A DNA stretch of 64,000 nucleotides. Source: Trichomonas vaginalis G3. Taxonomy: Eukaryota > Parabasalia > Trichomonadida > Trichomonadidae. How positions within the stretch are numbered: the first letter of the stretch is position 1; each line of letters begins with the position of its first letter. The notes under the pieces were generated by a model, which saw nothing but the letters and a program-made list of their open reading frames with translations, did no database searches and was not told the origin of the DNA. The stretch is taken from positions 8,060,001 through 8,124,000 of the forward strand of contig NC_067203.1 of assembly GCF_026262505.1 (NCBI RefSeq). The letters are read 5' to 3'. This document shows, piece after piece, positions 1 to 8,049 of the stretch. The translations under genes and the position numbers were made by a program.

Positions 1-523
1 TACCGTATATTATTTTTTAAGCTATCTTATTTTTTGAAATTTTATTCAAATCTTTGGTCGCAAGAAGAATTGCATGATAAATAAAAACATTTAATCAAAG
101 TCAATTTTCTTTTTCATATTCAAATGGACTGAGTGTTAACATTTAACATTTTTTGCTAATTGTCGTCAAAAATTAGGCGTAAAGCAAAAATTGATATTTC
201 ATATGGTTTTATGATAGATAAGCATTATATTCCCACTCATTATATTCGTAAATTTTGAGGTTTATCATTCGCTTTTAAGATCATTGAATTTGATTTTTAT
301 ATAAAATAGTTATATATTAGAAAATAATATGAGTTTATGTGATATTATTTTTCAGAAGATTTTGTGTTCTTCTTCAAAATTTTATTTTTTTATTAAAAAG
401 AATTTTTACAAAATATACATTTACTTTAATTAATATTTAAAAACGTGCTCTATCAAAAGTTCCAAAAATTCAATATTTTAGCTTTTCTGAAGTGTCACTT
501 TTGATGAATTTCTGTTTACAACA
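1..523 (+). repeat. Long inverted repeat, left arm (partner 33190-33712)
   Basis: The sequence from the window edge to about 523 reappears as a reverse complement at 33190-33712, with only scattered mismatches by eye. It is AT-rich and has no credible reading frame. Similarity stops sharply at 523. The other end coincides with the window edge, so the repeat may be longer. It could be the terminal repeat of a Maverick-B-type element lying mostly left of the window, or a separate dispersed repeat in opposite orientation. Confidence 0.85.
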
Positions 524-763
524 CAATGATGTTCCACACCCATGGTGGGAAAATTATATTTGGAACTGAAAAAATATTCAAAGTTTGAACCAGCTGTTTA
601 ATTTAGCAAGATTTATGCAAACACTAAATGCGTTAATTATATTCATCTTTCTTGGAAAAATAATGTAACGAATTGAAGAACAGAACGAAAAAGTGTAATT
701 GTCAATATTATTACAATTGTATAAAAACATATTTTTAAATTATATGGCTGGTGAAATGGCGTT
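524..763. other. AT-rich spacer
   Basis: About 240 bases between the inverted-repeat arm and the Mutator-like element. I see no reading frame or structured repeat in it. Confidence 0.5.
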
Positions 764-1875
764 AGGGTTGTTAGATTCCCGACGATAGGTGTCTTGGAAG
801 ATTTGCCTGGTGTCATCATAGTGTCTTTAAATCAAAAATTTTATTTTGGAGTTAGTTTTATTGATTTTTCAATAAAAAACATTTCTAAAACAAGAAAATA
901 AAACGATAAAATATTTATATTTTATATAAGGATCTTATATATTTAAAATAAATATCATTTTATTTTTTTCATTGGTGTCAGTCAAACCATAATACACTAC
1001 TCAAAAATTCAATGTGTCTTGTGGTTTCAAAAGACACCTTCAAATTGAACGATAGCACAGACACTATTGAATTTTACCCATTTTATTTAGTTTTTACCCT
1101 TTTTATTTTTAAGAATTAATGACTGAAACAGCCGTTTTGCTATGACCTCAATCACTTTTATTTATTATTTTAAATATTATTTAATTTTATTATTTGAATA
1201 GGCCAACTTATATTTGAGAAGCTCAATTTGAGACCACTTAATACATTGAAATATCATAAATATTGAAATATTAAAAAGTGTATTTCAAAATATTGAAATT
1301 ATAAAAATTTATAATACTGAAATTGAGACAAATTAATAAATTCAATGTGTTTTTTTGAAATAGCTCTCAAATATTATTTTTTTGTTTATTTAATGATGAA
1401 TAAATATGATTGCTTTAGTCAATCATAAAAACTAATTTAAGTTTAAAATAATGAAAGGATAATTTGATCGTTTTTTAAAATACAATTATTTTTGATGATT
1501 TGCAAGAATCTTTGAAAAGAATATAATATAAGTTCTATTTTTGTAAAATTTATCCAAATCATCTATTACATAAATTACGATTAAAACGATGAAAGAACCA
1601 AAACGTGTGTTTTGTGTTTTGTTGTTGCGTTTTGGATGCGGGATCCTGTTATTTCCGAAATCGACAAAAAATTTGGAAATTTAATTTCCGAAATCGAAAT
1701 TATATTAATGTTTTTAATATTCTTATATCAAAAGGTTTAAAGTTCATTAAGAGAAAAACAATTCTTCTTCTTCAATCTATTGGCGCATTTATTTCTACAC
1801 GCCAATAAGGAAGGGAAAATTATAAGACACCATGGTGTCTTCAAAACGCTAATTTTTGATATTTTTAACAACCCT
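764..1875. mobile_element. Mutator-like non-autonomous element 1
   Basis: The element begins AGGGTTGTTA and ends TAACAACCCT, so the tips are inverted copies. It is bracketed by a perfect 10-bp direct repeat AAATGGCGTT at 754-763 and 1876-1885. Target duplications of 9-11 bp are characteristic of Mutator-like elements. The tip AGGGTTGT matches that of the element at 56285-58091, so both belong to one family. No transposase is encoded; the interior is AT-rich and holds a perfect 18-bp palindrome at 1824-1841 and several GTGTCTT/AAGACAC motifs. It ends 50 bp before Maverick A. Confidence 0.8.
1824..1841. repeat. Perfect 18-bp palindrome
   Basis: AAGACACCATGGTGTCTT is fully self-complementary and lies near the right end of the Mutator-like element. 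The half-site recurs at about 788-795 and 1014-1036. It could be a transposase binding site or part of the subterminal structure. Confidence 0.7.
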
Positions 1876-1921
1876 AAATGGCGTTATATTTCTGGAAATG
1901 TCATGTTTGCAATATTAGATA

Positions 1922-1925
<4 letters not shown>

Positions 1926-1964
<39 letters not shown>

Positions 1965-2013
1965 AAGTGGGGCTTCCAGGCACTTCGTGCCCTCTAGCCC
2001 TGAAGATGTTTAG
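1926..2013 (+). repeat. Maverick A left terminal inverted repeat
   Basis: It consists of an A tract (1925-1961) followed by about 50 bp repeated in inverse orientation at 25856-25907. The non-A part holds a nested hairpin at 1969-2000: outer stem GGGGCT/AGCCC and inner hairpin GGCAC-TTC-GTGCC. The repeat is short compared with the several-hundred-bp repeats of many Mavericks. Confidence 0.85.
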
Positions 2014-2192
2014 TATAAATGAAGTTTTTATTCGGAGGACTCTTCTTCTTCCTCCATTGCTTCTGGGAAGAAGCCTTCTTCTGGGTCGAAAACATTATAT
2101 AATGTGTCGCTTTTCACAAATTATATATGTTTTCATGTTTTGTCACTTTTCTGTCACTTTTCAGGTAAAAACATTTTTATTATATATATAAA

Positions 2193-3011
2193 ATGAATTT
2201 TACAAAACCACCGTTACCCTTCTTTGGAAATAAGAGTAGATGTAAAGATATTCTATTGAGAGAACTTAAGAAACTACCGAATGGTCTAACATTTGTAGAT
2301 TTGTTCGGTGGAAGTTTCTATATATCCCATTTGTGCCATACAATATTCCCAGACTCAAAGATTATATGCAATGACTTCGACAACTATATGGACCGTCTCA
2401 AACATATACCAGACACAAACAATATATTGAAAGAGTTAAAAGAAAAGATACCTATAGGTAAGATGGAACGTATACCATTAGATAAGAAAAATACTGTCAG
2501 AGAGGTTTTGAAAAAGGCAGAGTATATTGACTGGGATAGTATATCTGCTAGACTATTATATAGTGGTGCTATAAGAGTTCATGACATTGAAACACTTATG
2601 TCAAAAGTTTTATATCTTAACTATACAAATGTTTTCAAAGAGAACATAGAAAAATATATTGAGGGTATAGAGTTTGTGAGATGTCATTGGACAGAGTTGT
2701 ATGAAAAATATAAAGACAAGGAAAATGTTTTCTTTATAGTAGACCCGCCGTTCTATAACACATGGGATTTTCAATACCAAGTAGACTGGACTTTGAGAGA
2801 CTCTTTAGAAACTTTAGACGTTTTACATAACCATCCATGCTTTTACTTTACATCCGATAAAAGTGGTTTGGAAAGTGTCATGAGATGGTTAGAGGACATA
2901 CATGACTATGAGTTTAGATACGATAAGATAGAATATGAGAGAGGTCCTATAAACTGGAGAAAGTGTCATAACAAAGAAATTTTACTAGTAAGTAAATGTG
3001 GTTTGAAATAG
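2193..3011 (+). CDS. Dam-type (D12 class) N6-adenine DNA methyltransferase
   Basis: A 272-residue protein with the D12/Dam order of motifs: PFFGNKS at residues 9-15 (SAM-binding motif X), FVDLFGGS at 34-41 (motif I) and VDPPFYNT near residue 185 (catalytic motif IV, DPPF in place of the commoner DPPY). It would transfer a methyl group from SAM to the N6 of adenine in DNA. The length is typical for the family and the frame is intact in a decayed element. N6-adenine methylation and Maverick-borne Dam-like enzymes have been reported in T. vaginalis, which fits. The start follows an AT-rich TTTTTATTATATATATAAA leader like those of other Maverick genes. It may mark element DNA, protect it, or alter host expression; that is inference. 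Confidence 0.88.
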   Translation: MNFTKPPLPFFGNKSRCKDILLRELKKLPNGLTFVDLFGGSFYISHLCHTIFPDSKIICNDFDNYMDRLKHIPDTNNILKELKEKIPIGKMERIPLDKKNTVREVLKKAEYIDWDSISARLLYSGAIRVHDIETLMSKVLYLNYTNVFKENIEKYIEGIEFVRCHWTELYEKYKDKENVFFIVDPPFYNTWDFQYQVDWTLRDSLETLDVLHNHPCFYFTSDKSGLESVMRWLEDIHDYEFRYDKIEYERGPINWRKCHNKEILLVSKCGLK

Positions 3012-3127
3012 GACTACTTGTTTTAGGTTTTTTCCATTGTGTCATTTACTTATTTGACGTGGCAGAAAGATATAGAGAATATGAAGATGAACCAATGCCT
3101 GCAAATGTTCAGTATATGTACTCGTAA
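2996..3127 (+). CDS. Small single-span membrane protein
   Basis: A 43-residue frame overlapping the last 16 bases of the methyltransferase gene. Residues 5-20 (IGLLVLGFFHCVIYLF) form a hydrophobic membrane segment, followed by an acidic, tyrosine-containing tail (ERYREYEDEP). Maverick B has a gene of the same size and layout at 53938-54078 (hydrophobic start, then ESIKEFEDSS), also near small structural genes, which supports it as real. Function unknown; a virion or host-membrane protein is possible. Confidence 0.6.
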   Translation: MWFEIGLLVLGFFHCVIYLFDVAERYREYEDEPMPANVQYMYS

Positions 3128-3150
3128 GAGATATTTTTATCTAATATTAA

Positions 3151-3513
3151 ATGGACGCACAGAACTTAGCGAATGCACAGCAACCTGGACAACCAAACCC
3201 AGAGAATATTCCAAATGAAGTTAGAATACAAACTGCAATGGCAAACTATGGTCAAGTGCCAACAGATGTACAAATGCAAACTGCCATGTCAAATGACGCT
3301 GCGTTAGGTTTGCCACCATGGTATGCAAATATGAGATGGAAAGAGTTTTTATACAAACCCCGAAGTGGGATATAACAACTCTATGCAGATGACGCGAACA
3401 CAGGAGTTGACCCAGAGTATGTTTTCTACCAGAGGAGAAATAGAATGTATGAGCTCCAGTTAAAGAATGCTATGGAACTCAGAAGGAAACGTAAGAGACT
3501 AGGTGGACATTAG
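3151..3513 (+). pseudogene. Hypothetical Maverick protein interrupted by an in-frame stop
   Basis: One reading frame of 120 codons contains a single TAA at 3373-3375. The part before it (residues 1-74) is rich in Gln, Asn and Pro with a partial repeat (EVRIQTAM... DVQMQTAM). After the stop the same frame continues with VDPEYVFYQRRNRMYE and a basic end RRKRKRLGGH up to a TAG at 3511. Both halves look coding, so this is either a nonsense-mutated gene or a readthrough product. The start is preceded by ATTTTTATCTAATATTAA, the usual Maverick leader. Confidence 0.6.
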
Positions 3514-3531
3514 ATTTTTACATATAGTAAA

Positions 3532-3773
3532 ATGGGTTTCTTTGGAAGAATAGGAAACTTCTTTCGAAATGTTGGAAGAGGTATATGGAATGGAATAAAA
3601 ACCGTAGGAAGAGGAATTTGGAACGGAGTCAAAAATATTGGCAAAAAGTAGGTCAGTTCGTTGGTATTATACCTAAAGACCCTGAACCAGAAGAGCAAGC
3701 TCCTGTTATACAACAGCCTGAACCTGCACCACAGTCTAGTTGGCAACCAAATCCAACACCTCAACCGTATTAA
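3532..3773 (+). pseudogene. Amphipathic virion-type protein with proline-rich tail (frameshifted)
   Basis: The frame starts MGFFGRIGNFF and holds two copies of a GRGIWNG(I/V)K amphipathic repeat, ending at TAG after IGKK. The -1 frame continues at once with VGQFVGIIPKDPEPEE and a Pro/Gln-rich tail to 3773. The switch lies at a run of five A (about 3640-3645). Amphipathic Gly/Trp-rich segments recall membrane-active or cement proteins of other double-jelly-roll viruses, but I see no specific family match. Related in style to 6851-7243 and 52833-53354. A one-base indel is the simplest explanation; programmed slippage is less likely. Confidence 0.6.
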
Positions 3774-3848
3774 AAAATCATATTTTTACCGTTCGATAGT
3801 AGTTGTATATGAAACTAAGTTCTAAGTAAAACGCGTGGTATAATGGAA

Positions 3849-4627
3849 TTATTCTCTTTCTTCCATCTGTAGTAAACCATACTTGAAAGTCTGAAATACT
3901 TCCACTTGGTGGTTCGTATAGCTTTGTAGGTTTTTCGTAAAAGTCATTTGCCAAGCATAAAAAGAGTTTTGTGCACCAGAAAATGAAGCATGAACTATAA
4001 TAGCATCTGAGTCGAAAACATCTTTAAATAAATATGGTTCATTCTCTTGCATATCGACTGTAAATATTTGCTAAAGGAAGTTCGACTTTCTGATTTAACA
4101 TTCTTTGCAAATAATACCATGACATTGCAGTGAATTCTGTATATATTTGTTCGTCTTTCTTTGGATTGTCTTCGTAGATTTGAAATGACACTTGTGAATT
4201 TTGTTTGTCATATACAATTCTCACATAAAGTGTGCTCTCGGTATTTGCATATTCATCAGCATATTTTGCATAACATGAATTTATTTTATCTTCTATATTT
4301 TTTAACGCAGTCTGTAGAGAAGATGAAAGGTCAACTTGTATTAGCTCAATTTCTTCCCACATTTTTCGTTTCCCTTCAGATATATAATCTATATGAAACC
4401 TTACAATAAATGGAAAACTTTTATCTTCTACAGACACAAACTTCATTCTACGAAAGCCAATAGCTTTTGTGACAGATGGGTCTCTTAGCCATCTTAATGG
4501 GTAGTCAAAACGATAGCCTTCATGCTTTACGGTCTCTGTCTCAAACTTTTGACCGACATTAGTAAAAAGTTCATCTAATGGTTTAGTTGTAGCAACTCTT
4601 GAATTTTTCTTTTTCTATTGGAAGCAT
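3849..4627 (-). pseudogene. Virion-candidate protein, homologue of 51407-52324 (frameshifted)
   Basis: Reading backwards from ATG at 4627 (MLPIEK) the coding signal changes frame near 4600 (A run) and near 4045. The middle part (about 135 residues) contains YRFDYPLRWLRDPS and KAIGFRRMKFVSV, which line up with YIYEYPKHWVDYNT and KAIEIRQIKTIPA in the intact Maverick B gene at 51407. Length about 255 residues. It shares a two-way promoter of 18 bp with the fibre gene at 4646. Role inferred from conservation in both elements next to capsid genes. Confidence 0.65.
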
Positions 4628-4645
4628 ATTTTATCTAGAATAAAA
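4628..4645. promoter_or_regulatory. 18-bp two-way promoter region
   Basis: Only ATTTTATCTAGAATAAAA separates the divergent start codons at 4627 (-) and 4646 (+). The sequence is nearly self-complementary. Very similar sequences sit between other divergent Maverick pairs (19739-19756, 48647-48665). Confidence 0.6.
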
Positions 4646-5880
4646 ATGTCAAATGAAACAGCGTCTATGAGAGAAATACAACACAACCGACAACTCATTG
4701 TGCAAGCTCTAAATAAGAACACAACAAACTTTTCAAAACTATTCTAAGATATCTGAGTCATTGAAAGAAGGAAACTTAAAACTGACGATAAACCCATTGA
4801 CAGACGAGTTTCTGTTTCAAGACAGTAAGAACCATACTGTTTGTATAAATCCAACAAAAAGAACTTTAAACGAGAAACCTATAGATGAACTTCTTTTGAA
4901 GGAGATATGACAACAAAGCTGACAAAGAGTATGTAGATGCAACAAGAGACTATATTCTCGCATGGACAGATAGAACATACCCACAAAAACATCATACACA
5001 TAACATCTATGACGTAGATGAACTACCAGCAATGTTAGATGACAAAGCAGATAAAACATATGTTGACAATAAAATGTCAAGTGAAGTGACAAGAGCTGAC
5101 AAAGAATATTCTAAAAAGACTCATACACATACCATATCTGATATTACAAACTTACAAGAAACCTTAAACAGGAAAAGTGACGTTGGACATACACACGATT
5201 TCTTCGCAACTGTTGGTATAGAAAATATTGAAGGAACGGTTGAAGAAACTGGTGGGGATGTATTAAATTGGAAACCTCCTAACTTTCCACAAGGTTTAAC
5301 ATCGGAAGAAGACATAACAACGATGAGATACATTAGATGTAGAAATGTCTATGTCATGGAGGATGAAAAAAAAGTTAAATTCACTGCTCAAGATTTATAT
5401 GATAAAAAAGCAGACAAAACAGAGCTTCAAACATTAAAGACAGAAATACTTCAAACATTATATCCTATAGGCTCTATTTACACGTCAATGAACTCTACCA
5501 GACCAGAAGTAGTACTTGGTTTTGGAACTTGGACTCAAATAGTCGACAGGTTTTTGTATTGTGCAAACTCTTCAAAGGAAACAGGCGGAAGTAAAACGAT
5601 TTCAGGTGAAAACCTACCTGCACACAGTCACTACGTAGATTTAAGTACATCTCAAGCAGGTTGGCATAAGCATAAATTTTGGGATTGGCACGCCTTGAAA
5701 AAAGGTAAAGGATATGATGTTAAAGACGACGTTCAGTTTGCTATAAATTGTTACTGGAGTGACACTCAGGGAGATGGAAACCATACACATCGCGTTACAG
5801 GATATACACAAACAACGGGACAAAGTAAAGACTACATGCCACCTTACATGACAGTTTACGCATGGTATAGAATTGCTTAG
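4646..5880 (+). pseudogene. Tail-collar-type fibre protein (frameshifted N-terminus)
   Basis: The frame opens MSNETASMREIQ and shifts near 4740 and near 4910; the rest (5032-5880, 282 residues) is intact. It contains short KADK(T/E)..HTH repeats seen in trimeric phage fibres, then LYPIGSIYTSMNST, GSKTISGENLPAHSH, and the end DYMPPYMTVYAWYRIA. This set is the signature of phage tail-collar / short-tail-fibre receptor-binding tips. Maverick B carries the same architecture at 45696-48646. In a Maverick virion it would be a candidate attachment fibre. The stop overlaps the stop of the convergent integrase gene by 1-4 bases. Confidence 0.8.
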
Positions 5881-6834
5881 TCGTCATTTTCAACTTCTTT
5901 AGCATATTCGTCAGGAGTTGTCTTATATTTGTTAGGAACTGTCTTTGAAAGTATACCACCTTGAACTTTGACAAGTTTGAAACGAGGTCTGACAATAGTA
6001 GTTTTATCTTCTGCTTGCAGTCTGTACATTTTGCCATGTTTGCCTAAAACTTCATAATATTCTCTTGTATACTTTCTTCTATTTTTACGAACACGAAGGT
6101 GAGTACCTGTCGAGTTCCCATTGTTGTCATAGTCAATAGTATTTTCATATGGGTCGCGTTTAGGTATTTCTATTTTACTTTGTCACCTTTCTTAAGTTTG
6201 AAGCCTGGCATTCTTTCTTGTTTGTCTCTTTTGACTAAACTATTAAATATATAGTCTTTCTCTAAGTCGGGGTTGTTTTTCATTTCTTCGGGGGAGTGGT
6301 TTCCCAAACCTTTTTGTTTACGGCTATTGTAAATATTTAAAACTTGTCTCATCTTTGCCATGGAGAAATGTCTATATTTGTCGTCATATGACATTTCATC
6401 TACCTCACCACCTTGTGGTTGATTTAAATCTCTTAAGATTTTTATACAACTGTCAATGACACCAAGAGCAGAATGGTTTTGGTCGACAATGAAATATTGG
6501 TTTACATTTTTTGAACGCAGATAGTTTTTAATATCGTCTGATTTGAAAGAACTTTCACAGTCAGATGTCAGTTTTGTTGGATGGTATTTGTCAACGAATA
6601 TTGTCAAAGCTGCTAAGATATCTAAAATATTTTTGGACTGTAATGGTATGGCTTCACAGTATCTTGTGTTTTGACCGACAAATATTAGCCAGTATGGTGG
6701 TCCATCTTCTCTATACCTCGGAATGTTTCCAAGATATCCATAAACCAAGCATTTGGTGTTGAACTAAAGATTTTTATCATGAGTGCTTTCTTTGTTGCCT
6801 TAGAAACATAGGGGTCCTTGTTTGGATTCGTCAT
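5877..6834 (-). pseudogene. Maverick DDE integrase (frameshifted)
   Basis: Three coding pieces in different frames. The N-terminus (from MTNPNKDPYV at 6834) includes NAWFMDILETF with the first catalytic Asp. The main block (6170-6748) has SRYC-like core sequence, the second Asp in LTSDCES, and, exactly 36 residues later, Asp where Glu is expected (ALGVIDSC). After a shift near 6180 the C-terminal part ends with YYEVLGKHGKMYRLQ, a tudor/chromo-like fold equivalent to Maverick B's DDYYIVDSSQGNGYLI. Compared with the B copy (44561-45637) about 40 N-terminal residues are missing. Not functional as it stands. Confidence 0.8.
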
Positions 6835-6850
6835 TTTTACCCTATAAGAA
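6835..6850. promoter_or_regulatory. 16-bp two-way promoter region
   Basis: TTTTACCCTATAAGAA is all that separates the start of the integrase (-, 6834) from that of the amphipathic protein (+, 6851). Confidence 0.55.
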
Positions 6851-7243
6851 ATGGGTTTATTTGGCGCATTAGCAGGAGTTGCATCCAGATTTTTGCCCGC
6901 AGTGGGAACAATAGCCAGAGGTGTATTTGGAGTTGGAAGGAAGATTTTGAGTACATTAGGTATACTTAAAGAGAAAGCACAACCTATTATACAAACTGTA
7001 CAGAAAGGTTGGGATGTAGCACGAGATGCAGCAAATCTTATTCCAAATCCTGAAACAAGAGGAAAAGTTCAAGGATGGATGGACAATGTAGGAAGACAAG
7101 CAGGAAACTATTATAACAAAGCAAATGACTACTATAACCAAGCAGGACACTATATGGACCAAGGTGAAAGATTTTTTTATAACCATGCACAACAATGGGT
7201 AAACAATAACCAACCTCAACCGCCTCAAACGTGGGGAATGTAA
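6851..7243 (+). CDS. Amphipathic glycine-rich virion-candidate protein
   Basis: 130 residues. Residues 1-45 are an amphipathic/hydrophobic Gly-, Val- and Phe-rich stretch (MGLFGALAGVASRFLP...) followed by a helical middle and an Asn/Tyr/Gln-rich tail ending PQPPQTWGM. The layout (hydrophobic Gly-rich start, proline/polar tail) matches 52833-53354 in Maverick B and the start resembles 3532-3773. This is reminiscent of membrane-active minor virion proteins of adenovirus-like viruses; no direct homology can be shown by reading. It heads a run of plus-strand genes with 7263, 7437 and 8050. Confidence 0.6.
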   Translation: MGLFGALAGVASRFLPAVGTIARGVFGVGRKILSTLGILKEKAQPIIQTVQKGWDVARDAANLIPNPETRGKVQGWMDNVGRQAGNYYNKANDYYNQAGHYMDQGERFFYNHAQQWVNNNQPQPPQTWGM

Positions 7244-7262
7244 AGTTTTTTACTGAGATGAA

Positions 7263-7418
7263 ATGAACAATACAGCATTGAGACAAATGGGTTCAAGATG
7301 GATTTGTCGGCTTCCAGCAGTTACACAACCACGTGTTTGTCAAGTTCTTCCTATACCTCAGGAAGTTTTAGACCGACTTAAAAAACCTAAACAACCAGTT
7401 GAAAACAAAACAAACTAA
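7263..7418 (+). CDS. Small basic protein of 51 residues
   Basis: The frame MNNTALRQMGSR... ends EVLDRLKKPKQPVENKTN. It carries two Cys and several Pro and Arg (RWICRLPAVTQPRVCQVLPI). Its leader TTTTTTACTGAGATGAA is copied almost exactly in front of the next gene at 7437, which argues that both are expressed genes. No family recognised. Confidence 0.6.
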   Translation: MNNTALRQMGSRWICRLPAVTQPRVCQVLPIPQEVLDRLKKPKQPVENKTN

Positions 7419-7436
7419 AATTTTTACTGAGATGAA

Positions 7437-8021
7437 ATGACCGAAGAAGTTGAAACGGTAGATTTGACACCACAAACAAAAAGTTCAGAACCATTGTCAA
7501 AACCTGTCAAAGAACTTACAGATGAAGAGAAAAATTCAATAATAGAAAGTGCCAGGTCTGGAAATACAAACCCTAACTACAAAGTCACTTTTCATAGAAA
7601 TGGAACGGCTAGTATCTCAAAAAAGAAACAGACTCTCACAAATAAAATATTGAAGTCTGAAGGAGCTTTCGAGACAACAGATGGGAAGGTATTCTTCACT
7701 GACCAACAGTTCATTATAGAACATCTCATTGACTTAGAGTCGAAATATTCTAAACTTTACAACAAACACAAAAAGTTGAAAGGAAAACAAAAACAAATGG
7801 CATATGATATTTATGAAGATGTTGACGACACAACTGTTCCTGCAGGTGAGGTAAAGTCAGAGGAACCGAAAAGTGACGAAAAACCGATAGAAGAAGAGAA
7901 ACCAAAAACTGAAGATAAACCAAAACCAAAGTTTAGTTTCCAAACTAAACCAAGTCAACCTTCATTAGCTGGTATGGGTTGGCGTCAAAGACTTATGGCA
8001 GCAGGCGGTTACGTAAAGTAA
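7437..8021 (+). CDS. Hypothetical Maverick protein with short beta module and charged tail
   Basis: 194 residues. Around residues 45-65 there is YKVTFHRNGTASISKKKQTL, a module also seen in 34070-34528 (YYVSTSKDGKIYVRKRRVPL) and 53659-53889 (FYVHQMKDGRVQFRKIKQPL). Then follow a coiled-coil-like Lys-rich segment (ESKYSKLYNKHKKLKGKQ), an acidic Lys/Glu/Pro stretch and a C-terminal GMGWRQRLMAAGGYVK. The frame is intact. The recurrence of the module in small proteins of both elements suggests a shared virion or DNA-associated role; that is inference. Confidence 0.65.
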   Translation: MTEEVETVDLTPQTKSSEPLSKPVKELTDEEKNSIIESARSGNTNPNYKVTFHRNGTASISKKKQTLTNKILKSEGAFETTDGKVFFTDQQFIIEHLIDLESKYSKLYNKHKKLKGKQKQMAYDIYEDVDDTTVPAGEVKSEEPKSDEKPIEEEKPKTEDKPKPKFSFQTKPSQPSLAGMGWRQRLMAAGGYVK

Positions 8022-8049
8022 AGAAAAAACATTTTTTATTTTTATAAAA

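Noticed and set aside
1605-2191. Short overlapping frames at the left end of Maverick A
   Set aside because: They run across the Mutator element end, the A tract and the terminal repeat, and contain a poly-Lys stretch from the A tract.
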